From Pleurodeles waltl (taxonomy: Eukaryota; Chordata; Amphibia; Caudata; Salamandridae): a stretch of DNA of 64,000 nucleotides. Shown here one piece after another: positions 51,801 through 63,302 of this stretch. The stretch spans positions 62,429,533 to 62,493,532 of the forward strand of contig NC_090444.1 of NCBI RefSeq assembly GCF_031143425.1, given 5' to 3'. Made by a program: the position numbers and the translations under genes. The notes beneath the pieces were generated by a model, which had not been told where the DNA came from, ran no database searches, and saw nothing but the letters and a program-made list of their open reading frames with translations. The first letter of the stretch is position 1; each line of letters starts with the position of its first letter.

Positions 51801-52679
51801 ATGTCATGTATGGTACAGATGAACTTGCAAAAATAAACCATCTTTAATGGTAAAGTCGTATTTATTATTACAAGTCAACCAACAACCCAATATGACACAG
51901 ATTTAATTGTAATGATGGATTATGCAGGATAATGGTGTCTTTCAGGCTCAAGAAGAACCTTCTGAACGTTTTCCTTCTTTCCATGCTTCTGCACTCTCCC
52001 CACTGCCCTTCAAGGCTGGCGCTCCACACAGTCCACAAAACAGCCATTCACAAGGACCAGAGAATCTCTACTTCCTCCATGAACAAAAAGCCTCATTACC
52101 ACGCTGTTGGCTGTGGTGAATCCCATGTGTAGATGTAACATGGTGTCTTCCTCCTAAAGCTCTGGGTTTGGTCTGATGCCACTGAACAACGTACCAGCAA
52201 GTGGGCATGATCTGAAGAAGCATCTTCTCAGGAATGTTCACTGGCTGGTAATCTTTCCAATGGATCAAGAATTGAAAACATCGAAATATGTGAGAATTCA
52301 GATCACTTGACCCTCATATTCCAGTTGCACTTGTACCAAAATTAGTGGTGGTGGTTCAGAGGGTAGACAATAATAAGAATCAGAAACATATGTCTTCAAT
52401 TATGAAGTATGGAAATCAGTTGAACTGTGGACCAGAAGCATATATTTTCAGTTGTGTAGTATGGAAAGTAAGATGAGCTTTCCAGGTATGAGATAACTTC
52501 AGATGAACAGCTGCTGGATTACCTCGATGAGAGAAAATCAGCAATTAATAAAAAAAAAAAAAGTGCCAGTGCCCAAAGTTTTCTTTAAGGAAGCTGCTGC
52601 CCAGTTCCACCACTGGTGTGGCCCACTTTCACTACTTGAGCAACACACACCTTGGTACATGACAGTGATATACTGATTA
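51801..52679. other. No recognisable gene
   Basis: AT-rich flank. It contains an A-run near 52549-52561 preceded by aattaat, which could be the tail of a retroposed sequence, but no body is recognised. Confidence 0.35.
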
Positions 52680-52890
52680 TATAACAATTTTTGAAGTGAT
52701 GCATCCTGTACATCTGAGATTCCTAAGTGCTATACATAACAAAAATTACTATTACCCAATCTATGGTTCTAGATTTATTGATCTCAGAAGGATAAAAGCC
52801 TGACTATAGTCTTGCCTGCAAGGATTCGCACTCAGAACCTTCGGTAAGCACACGGACAAGGCAAGTGGTAACATGCTGGTCAATCAGAAC
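52680..52890. mobile_element. SINE-like element, tRNA-related motif
   Basis: gcctgcaaggattcgcactc followed by agaacc resembles an inverted tRNA B-box region (complement gcgaatcc ... ggttc). It is preceded by a ctaagtgctatacata segment similar to L2-type tails. Boundaries are approximate and orientation is uncertain. Confidence 0.3.
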
Positions 52891-53065
52891 TGCAATTGAC
52901 ACACTTCTAGGCACATAAATACCACTTTGCGAGAGGCATGTGAGATAAAGAAGTACAGTGCATCTTGATAATACACACTGAGACTAGCTGCACTGCTGCC
53001 CACGCTATACCTCACCTGTGTGCAAGGGAAGCTGCCACTGCTGTGGCTCGTGCTAAACGTTTTGG

Positions 53066-53574
53066 AGCATATTTACGGATTTGTGGCGCAGAGCAACACA
53101 GCATATTACCTTGCATCACTGCCCTGCATCACAGGGAAAGTGCAGGAATGGCATACGGTGCATTCCTGTCCTTTCCCCCTGCGCTGGTGCCGTTTCTGCA
53201 GCCTATCACCAATGCAGGCACCCTTGTACCACCGTGCTAAAGTGCTTGTGTTTGTGCAGGAAAGGGACCCGTTCTGCTCAAAAGCAATCTTGGGAGGCTT
53301 TTTACTCTTTCTATGCATGCTGCAGAGTGCAGCACTCGTAGAAAGAGGAAAAAACAAGAAGAGTGATATTTCTCCTCGTTGCGCCTCCTGTGGAAAGACG
53401 TATGGTTTTGGTGCATTCCCAAGTTTACAAGTTCTTGGAAATCTGGGGATGAGCCAAAATCCATGGGTGCTGCGTGGGAGCACCCACCTCAGTGCCCATG
53501 GAACGCCCCTCTAGCACAGAGTAAGGCAAGGCAGTGGTATGTGGTGCAAGGGCCTCATAAATATGGGCCTTGTT
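53066..53574. mobile_element. Possible 0.5-kb foldback (MITE-like) element
   Basis: The left end gagcatatttacggatttg and the complement of the right end, ggcccatatttatgaggccc, are similar. The adjacent tgtggcgca and tgcaccaca-type blocks also pair. A second inverted pair lies inside: about 53254-53289 (gtgcaggaaagggacccg) is bracketed by diverged arms. The long + and - frames in it (up to 164 codons) have no domain and are considered chance. Confidence 0.4.
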
Positions 53575-53700
53575 TGCTGAATGAAACCTGTGTTGTCCGG
53601 GCTGAACCTCAGTGTGTGAGAGAAGCTTGGATTGCTGCAGCCCGTGGCTTTCGTCTTGATGAGAACGTTGAGACCTTGCTGTACTTGTCCTACGGGTCAC

Positions 53701-53720
53701 TATAGGAAGCTGGCTCTCTA
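53701..53720 (-). mobile_element. Left sliver of gypsy LTR (family 1), copy 2
   Basis: tataggaagctggctctcta is the LTR 3' edge in - orientation. The LTR resumes at 59564 after the LINE insertion. The last 13 bases are the target duplication. Confidence 0.6.
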
Positions 53721-53986
53721 GTCAGTCAGTCAGTCAAAGATACTTTATTTGATTGAATTTAACAATCATAAAAGCAATTGTACATAAAAACAATATTCAA
53801 GAAAAAAGCAGATACAAAACATATATAAATATAAATGCGACCATATAAGAGAATAAAAGAGTTAAAAGGAATCAATAAACAGTTTAGTTAAAACAGGAAG
53901 GATACTCTGTGATATAACGCTTAAGAAATCTCACTCATTTGACTCAAGGTATAATCTGGTCTTAATCCCAGAGCACAGGAATAAAG

Positions 53987-55660
53987 CTAATGCATTACAA
54001 ACCATGATAGATGGGAGGACAGAAGATACAGGAAAGCTGGGTGACATTGTTTAAAATGCATTGATTTTAAAAATGGTATCACAACCGTTTTCCTCGAGGT
54101 TGAATAACATTTACAAAAAAGAAGTGTATGCATTGTATTTTGGTCAGAGACTGTGTCGCAAGGGCATTTTTCTAATTGTGGAGACCAATCATTAATCAGG
54201 GGAAAACTGACAAGGCGATGAAAGGACTCTAGTCTTAAATGCATAAAGACAAACCGGTGTCTTGGGTTGAAAACGTTACATAGGTATGGTTCCATACCGT
54301 TTGTTTGCTGTATCATACAATTTCTCCTAACACTATGTTTATTTGCTTCTATATCCCATCTCGATTCGGCCAGGTGGGTGAGGGAAATATTTTTCAAGTC
54401 TTTCCTGGAGATTGTTTTCATTTTGTCTGGGGTAAAATACAGCTCAGGGTGACCCAGCTCGACACAAAAATTCTTTATATAGTTTAACCATGGGATTTTG
54501 AGCGAGTGAGTAAGTGCTAGAGCGTCTGCTATAATGGCCCTGTTCAACCTCGCAGAATCAGAGGTCCATACTTTATGCCAAAGTAAAATTGGTTGGACAC
54601 GCATAAGATCTGTGAGATATGTTACTCCCATTTCTGAGTGGCATACTAAAGTTGAGGTTGATTTTGGGACGCTTAAGACTGTCTTCAGAAGAGCATTTTC
54701 AGCTAGCTGTAAGGTGTTGCAGTCCCGATGACCCCAGAGTCCTGCCCCGTACAATGCAACTGGAACGCATTTCACGTTGTAAAGAGTCATCATATCTTTA
54801 GGAGTTACTCTCCCAACCTTTTTAGAGAAGTTTTTTACCGCCATGACGGTTTTTGCAAATAGCAGTTTCCTCGCTTTTATAGCTTGTACCCATGTACCTT
54901 TGTTATTGAACGTGATACCTAGGTACGAGAATGTCCCTGTATTGGCTAATTTCGCGTCTTTTAACAAGATGTGACAGTTCTTTGTACGACTTCTGCAGTA
55001 TGTCATTGAAAAAGTTTTAGTGGGATTAATTCTAAGACCCAGGGCATCCATGCAATTATCAAAGGTTGTGGTTAATCGTTGCAAGTGTACTGGGGTACGA
55101 GCCATCAAAACGGCGTCATCCGCATACAGAAGCACCGGGATCTTTTGAGGGCCTACTTGTGGGAGATCGCTGCAGGCATCGGATAGGGTCCCCTCTAACC
55201 TATTAATATATAAGGCGAACAATAAGGGAGCTAGCACGCAGCCTTGACGCACCCCTCGTTCAATAGGGAATGATGGGGTGCATTCCCCCTGGAGCCCGTA
55301 GCGAACTCTAGCGTTTGCTGCGGCGTACAATTCCCTAATGAAGTGAACAATGGTAGTATCAACCCCCATGTCCAGTAAAATAGACCACAATTTTGAATGC
55401 ACCACGCAGTCAAATGCCGAGGTCAGGTCGACAAACACGAGATATAGGGCTCCGGCCTTGGCCCTTGTGTATTTACCAAGTATGATCTCTAAGTTAAGAG
55501 CCTGTTCCGTCGTCCCTATCCCAGCCCTAAACCCATATTGTAAGTAAGAGAGAATATGGTTTTCTTCTGTCCATTCTTGAAGTCTGTTTAGAACAATGCG
55601 TCCCGCAATCTTTGCAAGTGTATCGAGCAAAGAAATTGGGCGATAACATGCAGGTTTTGG
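53987..55660 (-). pseudogene. LINE reverse transcriptase and C-terminal domain
   Basis: A 547-codon frame starts inside the RT: the earlier RPISLL part is in another phase just upstream. It contains YGFRAGIGTTEQALNL, VFVDLTSAFDCVVHSKLW (first catalytic Asp), ERGVRQGCVLAPLLFALYIN and the catalytic VLLYADDAVLM. It continues through LGITFNNKGTW and ALYGAGLWG and ends in a C-x-C...H...C finger near 54180-54110. The catalytic residues are intact. Confidence 0.88.
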
Positions 55661-56196
55661 CGATCTCCCTTTTTATAGATTGGAATAATTATAGACTCAG
55701 CCCAGGTCGAGATGAGAGCTGTAGAACAGCAGGCGTGTAGCACCTGCGTCAATAGTGGATCCCAGAGTGACATATTAGTTTTATAAATATCAACTGGGAC
55801 TCCATCTGGGCCTGGGGCTTTTTTCCACTTTTACTTGCATTAATGGCGTCAATAACCTCATTCAAACTAAATGGGGAGATGGTAGCGTGAGAGTCTAGTC
55901 TAGGGAGGTTTGATTCCAATGCCAGATTTTCTAAGGAATATATGGCAGAAAAGAAAGCAACCCAATCCTCTTCCGTGATGGCAATTTCAATTTTTGGTGA
56001 CTTTCCATTACAAAGGAGGGGGGAATTTTCCATTTTTTCCAGAACTTAACATTATCATTCTGGAGGCTTGCATCGTAAAGGGACTGCCATGCCTCATTTT
56101 TCAGGTTCTGTTTTCTTTTCTTTATGGCGTTTTTGTACTCCATCCTCTTTAAGCTTATTTCACGTTTATCAGGGTTTTGTAGATGTAAATAGCGTT
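55661..56196 (-). pseudogene. LINE ORF2 linker between endonuclease and RT, frameshifted
   Basis: Three overlapping - strand frames carry the linker: a basic stretch (MEYKNAIKKRKQNLKNEAW at 56143), an FSLNEVIDAINASKSGK block, and STWAESIIIPIYKKGD before RPISLL. The continuity across frames shows recent indels, not a different gene. Confidence 0.65.
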
Positions 56197-57426
56197 TTAA
56201 GTTCTTGCAGGCTCAGCGTCAAACCAACCTTTCTCCTCCTGCGGTCTCGGTTTGCTAGAGCTTACTTTAAGAGACTGTTTTATTCCAGCGGCAATTGCGG
56301 TAAAAGCTTTAATGCAATTTCGAGGACTCGTGTTGTCTGAAAGGCAGATGTTAAATTCTTTAGAATAATTACTCATTAGTCGTTTCATAAAACCTAAGGG
56401 TTCAATCTCTGACCACCGGATTGTATAGCCATTTCCTGCTCCCAATTCGATGTTTTCTACTACCTCTTCCAGTTCCCTATGTTTGGGAGTATGTTTAGGA
56501 AGTGTGAGGCCTAAGATTTGAGGATTATGGTCGCTGAGAATAGTATCTTGGATATTATAATCAGATACATGGGAAATAAGGTTGTTGGAAAGTAAAATAA
56601 AGTCAATTATCGTATTGGCATGCCTACCATTAAAAGTGGGTTTCAATTGTTGTCTACCGTGGGTCAGGCTATTGCACAGGATGAGGTCAAAACTAAATAA
56701 GGCTTCATTCAACAAATTGCCTGAATTATTATGTGTGAAGTGTAATAGATCATCGTCTCCGTCAGGAACGTGAGGGCAGAAACCCTCAATCGTTCGAGGA
56801 CACAGGTGTGTATTAAAATCGCCACCCCACACGATATAAGACTGTTTATTTGAAGAGTTGCAAGCTCGATCTAAATCTTCCTGTAAGGAGTTAAGTACTG
56901 ATCGAAAATCTTGATGAGGTACGGTATTATAGAAGTTAATGACCACCAATTGTGCAGTATTTTTTAAATCACAAGTAATCACTTGAGAAAACGAATTGCA
57001 AGTTAAAACAATGTCCTTAATTATATCACACTTGTTAGAAATGAAGGTGCATAGGCCACCCTTAGCCCTGCCCCGTACAGAAGGAATAGCAGGAGTGTGT
57101 AGTGTCCTGTAGCTGTTCATGTGAATCGGATTCATGGACCAAGTCTCTTGAAAACACACCCAGGGAAAACGCTAAATATATTCTGACCAAACCTCATTCT
57201 CCACTTTAGATCGAAGGCCTGCCACGTTCCAAAATAAAAGTGAAAAATGCTCTCTATACGTTTTTGTGGGCTGCCCCACGGAGAGCTTGTCGGTTATCTG
57301 GATTCTCCCTGGAAAGGTGTTGCTTTCTTTGCATGCGAAAGAAGTCAATGCACAGGTGGGCAATTTTTTTGACAAGGTACTTGAAAGCGATTCGTCTTTG
57401 GCAGATTGACTAAGTGAAGGTTCCAT
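56197..57426 (-). pseudogene. LINE APE-type endonuclease
   Basis: All catalytic blocks are recognisable: LLFWNVAGLRSK (Asn), CFQETWSM (Glu), VWGGDFNTHLC (Asp/Asn) and LSDHNPQ (Asp/His). One in-frame TAG (about 57160-57162) separates the first block from the rest. The domain cuts the target DNA strand. This is the best-conserved endonuclease in the window. Confidence 0.85.
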
Positions 57427-57537
57427 ATCCAGCCATTCTTCTCCGGGATCTGCTGCCAGGCTGTCGACACCCAGTTGGACGGGGACTGATGCTTCTATAG
57501 GATGCTTGGGCCTGAGGAATTCCTTATCAGGGGATAG

Positions 57538-58841
57538 TCAATCTGTATCTTCCAGGCTGAGCCCCCGGAATCTATTCACAGTTGGGATCATGTATTGGGT
57601 CTCAGGCCTACTTGTCTGTTCCCCAAGGTGAAGGCCAGGACCATCATGGCCTATAGTGCTTGTGTAAAAGAAACCCAAAGGAAGCAGGACAATGCCATGA
57701 TCAGTAATCCGCTGTGGGCTTAAATTTCTTAGAATATCTTCGACCAGTGTAGGTGTTTTAAATGAGAGAACTACACAATCCCCCTGCATATTTTGTGGTT
57801 TCTACCCACCCATTTCACCCTTCTAACCATCTTAATGTCTTCAAAAAGTTTTTTTGTCAAGCCAGGTTTCGAACAAGTTGCAATCCAATTCAGGGACTTG
57901 TTCCTCAAGGCTGCCCATGATTCCCCCTGTACTCCAAGTAGGGTGGGGACGTTGGCGAGGACTACCACATAGGGGGTTGCCGCAGGCGGGAGATCAAATG
58001 TGCCTCTCCCTATTGGAGAAGTCCCCTGGTGAGGTTTGGCAATATTTACGTATTCCCCACTATTTAGCGCCTTTTTATGAGGTTAGGAATTATTGATTCT
58101 ATCAGGTAAGACACAGGAGTCAGCTTGTCTTTGGGTGATCTGGGGAATAAGTGGTAAAATCTGATGCATCAGAGGGGAGCTAGCGTTAGGGTCAGAGTCG
58201 CCAGAATACTGGATAGTTGAAGCCAGTGGATTTATAGATTGTGCCTTCAATGAGTTGAGCAGATAATCCATTTTTCCCTCCAATTGAGTTTGGCGTTTTA
58301 TTACTTGGTCAAAGCATGAGCTAACAAAATTTTCTAAAGCAGTCGTCGACTCTGCAGCACTAGTTTTCCCTTTCGCCATATGAAGTTTATTCTTATGATC
58401 AAGTTTTACATTTTGGGAGCCGGTTTGTGGGTTTTGCGTAGGTGCGTTGGATTGGGCTTCCAAAGAGCCAGGTCTGATATTAGCAAGTGGCTCTTGTCTA
58501 GGTACTTTGTCCTTCTTTGCTACTTGGGGTTTCCTTTTCCGTTTTGGTGAAGGTGGGTGCTCGTCAGCATCTGAGATAGAATCAATTGTGTCTTGAATGC
58601 AACCATTTATACTTCTAATCTGAGTTCCACTTTCCACAGGCTTTGCCAGGTTATCAGGAGTTATTACTAGTGAGGGGGAATTAAGAGGAACTAGTGACCT
58701 ATTCTGGGTAAGTATTTTTCCTTCAACATTAGTAATCTGTTTGTCAATTTCCCCCATGGCTCCTGAAATGAATTTCAACATTGACGTATGATTTTTTTGG
58801 GAGGAAATATAATTTACGCTAGATTGCTTCCTTTTTCCCAT
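57538..58841 (-). pseudogene. LINE ORF1 (nucleic-acid-binding protein), broken
   Basis: It starts at 58841 (MGKRKQSSVNYISSQKNH). The first 252 codons are hydrophilic, with a basic PKRKRKPQVAKKDKVPRQ patch and a short helical stretch (QTQLEGKMDYLLNSL). Frameshifts follow near 58090 and 57780. The downstream phase (VRRVKWVGRNHKICRGIV, then VVLSFKTPTLVEDIL) looks like an RRM-type fold, as in many ORF1 proteins; that domain call is tentative. Confidence 0.6.
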
Positions 58842-59180
58842 TGTTACTGACGGCTTTGGGCAGAAGAGTTCTATAATAATTACCTACGGGGTAAGAGTTC
58901 TTTTAAAAGGTATGGTAGCTGGTGTTTATAGAGAAGTGGAGGCAAGGAAGGGTAAATAGATTTTTCGCAGTATTTGGAGATTTTTTTAACTGAAGGACAG
59001 AGGTACAGGCTATGAAGGGACAGTCACAAGGAGTCAAGAAAGAAGGATGCAGTACCTGTTTGGAGTCCTAGGAACCAGATCCTGAGATCACAAGGAAGTT
59101 CTCAGGGGGGTGGCCCAGCCCAGCCTCTGCCGGCCGCTGAGGGGCACAGGATGGGCCCGCCCTTGGACCGGGCGCGTACC
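58842..59180 (-). other. LINE 5' leader
   Basis: Unique sequence lies between the 95-bp monomers and the ORF1 start. No frame of note is present. It is more GC-rich near the monomers. Confidence 0.55.
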
Positions 59181-59550
59181 GCGAGGCGGGAGCACTTTCA
59201 AAGAATTAAAGGGCTCCTGCCCTTTGACAAGATGCCAGTGCCTCCTCCTTGCCCCAGGTGCCGGAGTCCGCATCCCGCGAGGCGGAAGCGCTTTCAAAGA
59301 TTTAAAGGGCTCCTGCCCTTTGACAAGATGCCGGTGCCTCCTCCTTCTCCAGGTGCCGGAGTGCGCGTCCCGCGAGGCGGAAGCGCTTTCAAAGATTTAA
59401 AGGGCTCCTGCCCTTTGACAAGATGCCGGTGCCTCCTCCTTCCCCAGGTGCCAGAGTGCGCGTCCCGCGAGGCGGAAGCGCTTTCAAAGATTTAAAGGGC
59501 TCCTGCCCTTTGACAAGATGCCGGTGCCTCCTCCTTGCCTGAGGTGCCGG
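59181..59550 (-). repeat. 95-bp tandem monomers at the LINE 5' end, about 4 copies
   Basis: gcgaggcgg occurs at 59181, 59277, 59372 and 59467, so units are 96, 95 and 95 bp with a final partial unit. Each unit holds the small hairpin aaagggctcctgcccttt and a CG-rich cgcgtcccgcgaggcgg block. They lie inside the target duplications and therefore belong to the LINE. By analogy with promoter monomers of other LINEs they may drive its transcription. Confidence 0.9.
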
Positions 59551-61111
59551 AGCTGGCTCTCTATGATGTACTGAAAAGAAGTACGTCATCTAGAGAGTCC
59601 AGTGGATCCCCAGTTGCTTTGCAGAGGCAAAAGCAGATAGGGCTAATGCTGTTTTTTCTGATAGTGTGGGCAACCAATTAGGCTCATCAGAGGGTAGTGC
59701 TAAGCACGGGTTGTACTCACAGAGGCAATAAGGCAGACACACACTCAAAGAATAAGTCCAAGACCAATTAAAAAAATCACACTTCTTTTTATTATACTTT
59801 AAACCTACCTTTGTTCTAAGGTAAGTAAATTTTTAAGCATAAATACTTTTCACTTGCAAAAATCGACACAGCGCTATTTCAGAGCTCTTCAAGGTTAGGC
59901 TATGGAAGGAAAACACATTCAGAAAACAAGCACCTTACAATGATTCACAGGACCAATCTTGTAGACTTAAGGTGAGTACCGGGCAAGGGTCAGGACCACA
60001 CCAACAGGTCACTCTGGGCAGCACTGGGGCAGAGGGTGCAGAGATGCGGTAGGGGGTCATGTGCCCAATGTGTTTCAATGGGAATTGATCTCCTTTGATT
60101 CAGGCTGCAGGCTCTGGCTGGGGAGCCAGTCAGGGACAACCAACAGGTACGTTGCAAACGTGGGGTGCTCGGGGATGTAGGTGCACCTTTGGTCCTCTTC
60201 ACCAAGGCCCAAGGGCAATGGATTCAGGGGTGTCCTTTGGCATCGGGTTTCCGTGTCCAGGAGTACTTGCAGTAGGGGGATCCTGTGGTATGAAACCACA
60301 GGTATCATCGTGGAGTCCAGAAGGGATGAAACCACAGTGGAGTCAAGCTCAGGAAAGCTGGGGGATGTCGTTGACACCAGGGGTCTACTTCAACTCAGGC
60401 CAGAGGCATTGGGTGCAGTGGTTGCTTTAGGTGTTGGTTTCTCTCGCCTCAGAGGCTGTGGAAGAGGGGCCTGCTTGCAGAGGCTGCAGATGACTTCAGG
60501 GAGTCCAGGAGGGGTGAAACCACAATGGAATTGGACTCTGTGGACAGCAGAGGGACCTGGTTGGCACCAGAGGTCCACTCCCACTTGGGTCAGAGATGGC
60601 GGGTGCAATGGTGACTTCAAGTGTAGGGTTTTTGCAGTTTTGGAGACTGCAGAGTCATTTCTTTAGGTTTTGTTGGAGAGCAGGTCTGTTGCTCACAAGA
60701 GTCTTGAGCCTTTAATGAAGGCAGGCAGACCTCCTGGGTTTCTGGAGATTCCGCTGCAGGACGAGTCGTCTGTTTGGGCAGAGTCCGTCAAGGGTTGCAG
60801 ACAGGCCAGTGGGGTTGGTACCAGGTCAGCTTGTTTTTCTTCTCTGCTGTGGGTGCGACTCTTCTGTGTCTTTGTCTTCTTAGGTCATCAGAATCTGAGT
60901 TCTGGGGTTCAGGGGTGCCACCTAAATACTCAACTTAGGGGCATTACCGTGAGTGCCACATGACAGCCAATGGGTTGCCCACCTTTAGGGTGACTATACC
61001 ATTTCTATGACCACTTCTGTGGGGAAGTAGGCATAACCCTGACCCTAGTGGCCTAATTCCTTCCAAACCAAGATGGAGAAATTTAAAAAGTGGTGTCCTC
61101 TTCAGCTCATC
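59551..61111 (-). mobile_element. Gypsy LTR (family 1), copy 2, interrupted and truncated
   Basis: After the 13-bp target duplication (59551-59563) the sequence follows the LTR at 42082-44875 in the same order: the agagtcca / tccccag block, the ctcatcagagggtagtgc block, the tactcacagaggcaataa block, and a - strand AATAAA (59788-59793). The 3' part matches up to ttccaaaccaagatgg, after which another LTR family begins at tgtagg (61112). It has no coding genes. Confidence 0.7.
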
Positions 61112-63302
61112 TGTAGGGTGGTGGCTTGATATATGGTGTACACCTATAGATGAGGTACCCTGTACTGAGTCCAGGCAACCCTTAGTGATAGTGTTAGTGG
61201 TTCCAGATAACCAAAGCTTTCATAGGGTAGCTGTGGAGAGCAGCTAAGGCGTATTGGAGAGGGTGTAAAGCAGTTGCAAATACCACAGAAGCCAGTCAGT
61301 AATGTCCACACAGGATAGAATCACACCAGTCTTAGAAAAATAATGTATTATTTATTACAACACAGGCATTGAACCAACTTTGGTGAATCTCCTAAGCAGA
61401 GATATATACAAACAAAATTATGATTAAAAACAGGTAAGTAACAGCATAAAATAACATGGGCCCCTATTGGGGGGGAGGGGGGATTCAAACCATATACTAA
61501 ATAAATGACATGAGAAAGTCACAACTAACCAAGACTGGCACCCAGAGATCTTCAGGACTAGGGAAGTACTAAAACACCAGATGTGAGAGGCTAGGATTCC
61601 AAAGGCGCCCGTGTGCAGAGATGTTACCGCGGGTCAGGTGTCCATAGAATAACATGGGGAAGTCGTGATTAGAGTTTTTGTGTTTTAGGACCCTTCCCAA
61701 AAGGCCCCCAAGAAAACAACTGGGACAAGGGAGGTTTGAGAGTACCCCACCTGTGGATACCCAAAGAAGTGGAGCCCAGGTGCATAAGGGTGAAGTTGTG
61801 TCGGAACCTCCCGTTGAAGTCAATGGGGACCTCAGCTGTCCAGCTGCTACAGTGACTCACGGACCAGGTTGTTGGAACCGAGGCATGAATTCTGAATGAG
61901 GACTACCTGTGGAGAGAGGGGACAGAGTCCAAGCAACCCAGAGTCCCCAGGGCGTGCAGGGGGGCAATGCCCACCCTTCTTTTGGATACCTCACTGTAGG
62001 ACGGAGGTCTTGAAGATGCAGCTCTGAAGTCCAGGTGATGCAGATGGATCCCGGGAGTGATCCACGAGCTGTTCCACACCGGTTATCACATTGCAGGAGG
62101 GTTAGTGACCAGCGGGACCACCAACAAGCCTTGGCAAATGCAACAGATGTGCTTCAAGAAGAGTTGCAGAAGTGGGGACCAATAAGGTCCAAGGGACTCA
62201 CCCTTTACAGATACGTCAGGGCCATCGCTCAGCAAAAAGAAGGGAGAGAGGGAATTGATGGAGCCCCCAGGAGGACTGTCTGGCAGCAAGCACAGGGAGT
62301 CGCAGGAAGGCCCCAGCAGCACAAGGAAGATGGATGCCCACGTTGCAGGAGTTGCAGGGAGGACGTCGGTCTAGGAGCTGTGTGATGCTGGATGCCGTGG
62401 CTTCTTGGAGCTAGGAGGTCTTTGGACAGAAGAGCCAACAAGCCTTGGCAACAGCAAACAGATTGGTGCACGGGGGTTCTGTTCCAGTACCCCCAACTTC
62501 CCAGTTGCAAGGAAGGCAGGTCAGACCTCTGAAGAGCCACAGAACCACACAAGTTGCATAGCCTTGAAGAGTCAATGGGACAGCAGGATCCACAAACTGG
62601 TCATCGACACTGAGGTGCCTGCGGTTGCAGGGGAGTGACACCTTCACTCCAAGGGAGATTCCTTCTTGCAGTCCTTAGTGCAGACAGAGTCCTTGTGACT
62701 CTGGAGGATGCACAGCCATGGAAGTTGCAGAGTCCTTGCAATAACCGGGGACAAAGTTGCTGTAGGACCCTCCTACCAGTTGCAGTCTTATCTTGGGCCC
62801 AAGTGAAGTCCAGCAGCAGAATTCGGTGTCCAGGTAGCAGAAGTGTCTTGAAGAATATTGCAGATGGTTCCAAGACAAATCCAACACGAATCTAAGATGA
62901 ATCTAGGGTCCCACCCTTAGGGGAGCTCTTAAATAACCCAGGAAGGGGGTTGGACATCTACTGTTATGACCCACCTGTTGGGGGTCAGGGACACTACTCT
63001 CCTGGACTGACCAGTCAAATACTCCCAGGGGCCTCTGCTCATCTTGTTTCCAAGATGGCAGAATCAAGTGGCCACTTGGCAGAGCTCTGGGCACCTCCCT
63101 AGGGAAGAAGCTGGTCAGCGGGGTGGTCACCCCCTGTCCTTTGTGTGTTTTCGCACCAGAGTGGGAGCGGGGGGCTCCTGCACTGGAGGAAACGGATTTT
63201 GCAGAGAGGGCACCAAATGTGCCCTTCAAAGCAGTCTACTGGCACTTAGGAGCACCCTCACCCTAGCCCAGAGACACCTATTTCTAAAGGAGAAGTGGTA
63301 AC
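61112..63302 (-). mobile_element. LTR (family 2), copy 1
   Basis: It starts tgtagggtggtggcttgata and shares gtccaggcaac, ggtagctgtgga and caataccaca-like blocks in the same order as 63303-64000. A - strand AATAAA is at 61351-61356. The rest is GC-moderate with chance frames. The right end has no clear cctaca, so it may be truncated by copy 2. Confidence 0.6.

Larger units (their letters stand above)
53721..59550 (-). mobile_element. Full-length non-LTR retrotransposon (LINE), clade uncertain
   Basis: The exact 13-bp repeat agctggctctcta at 53708-53720 and 59551-59563 flanks the element, which defines both ends. From the - strand 5' end it has 95-bp monomers, a leader, ORF1 (start 58841), ORF2 with APE endonuclease and RT, a Cys/His C-terminus, and a (TGAC)n tail (53721-53739 on the + strand as gtcagtcag). 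ORF2 is interrupted by one TAG (near 57162) and a few frameshifts (near 56190, 55830 and 55655). The C-terminal CPCDTVSDQNTMHTLLFC finger suggests the I-group (Vingi/Nimb-like) or a relative. I cannot fix the clade without alignment. Confidence 0.88.

Noticed and set aside
52795..52870. Possible tRNA gene
   Set aside because: Only a B-box-like stretch is visible; no cloverleaf with A-box, anticodon arm and acceptor stem can be drawn, so a SINE-like relic is preferred.
53020..53514. 164-codon + frame with a hydrophobic stretch
   Set aside because: It falls inside the foldback element, has no conserved domain, and comparable frames occur on the other strand.
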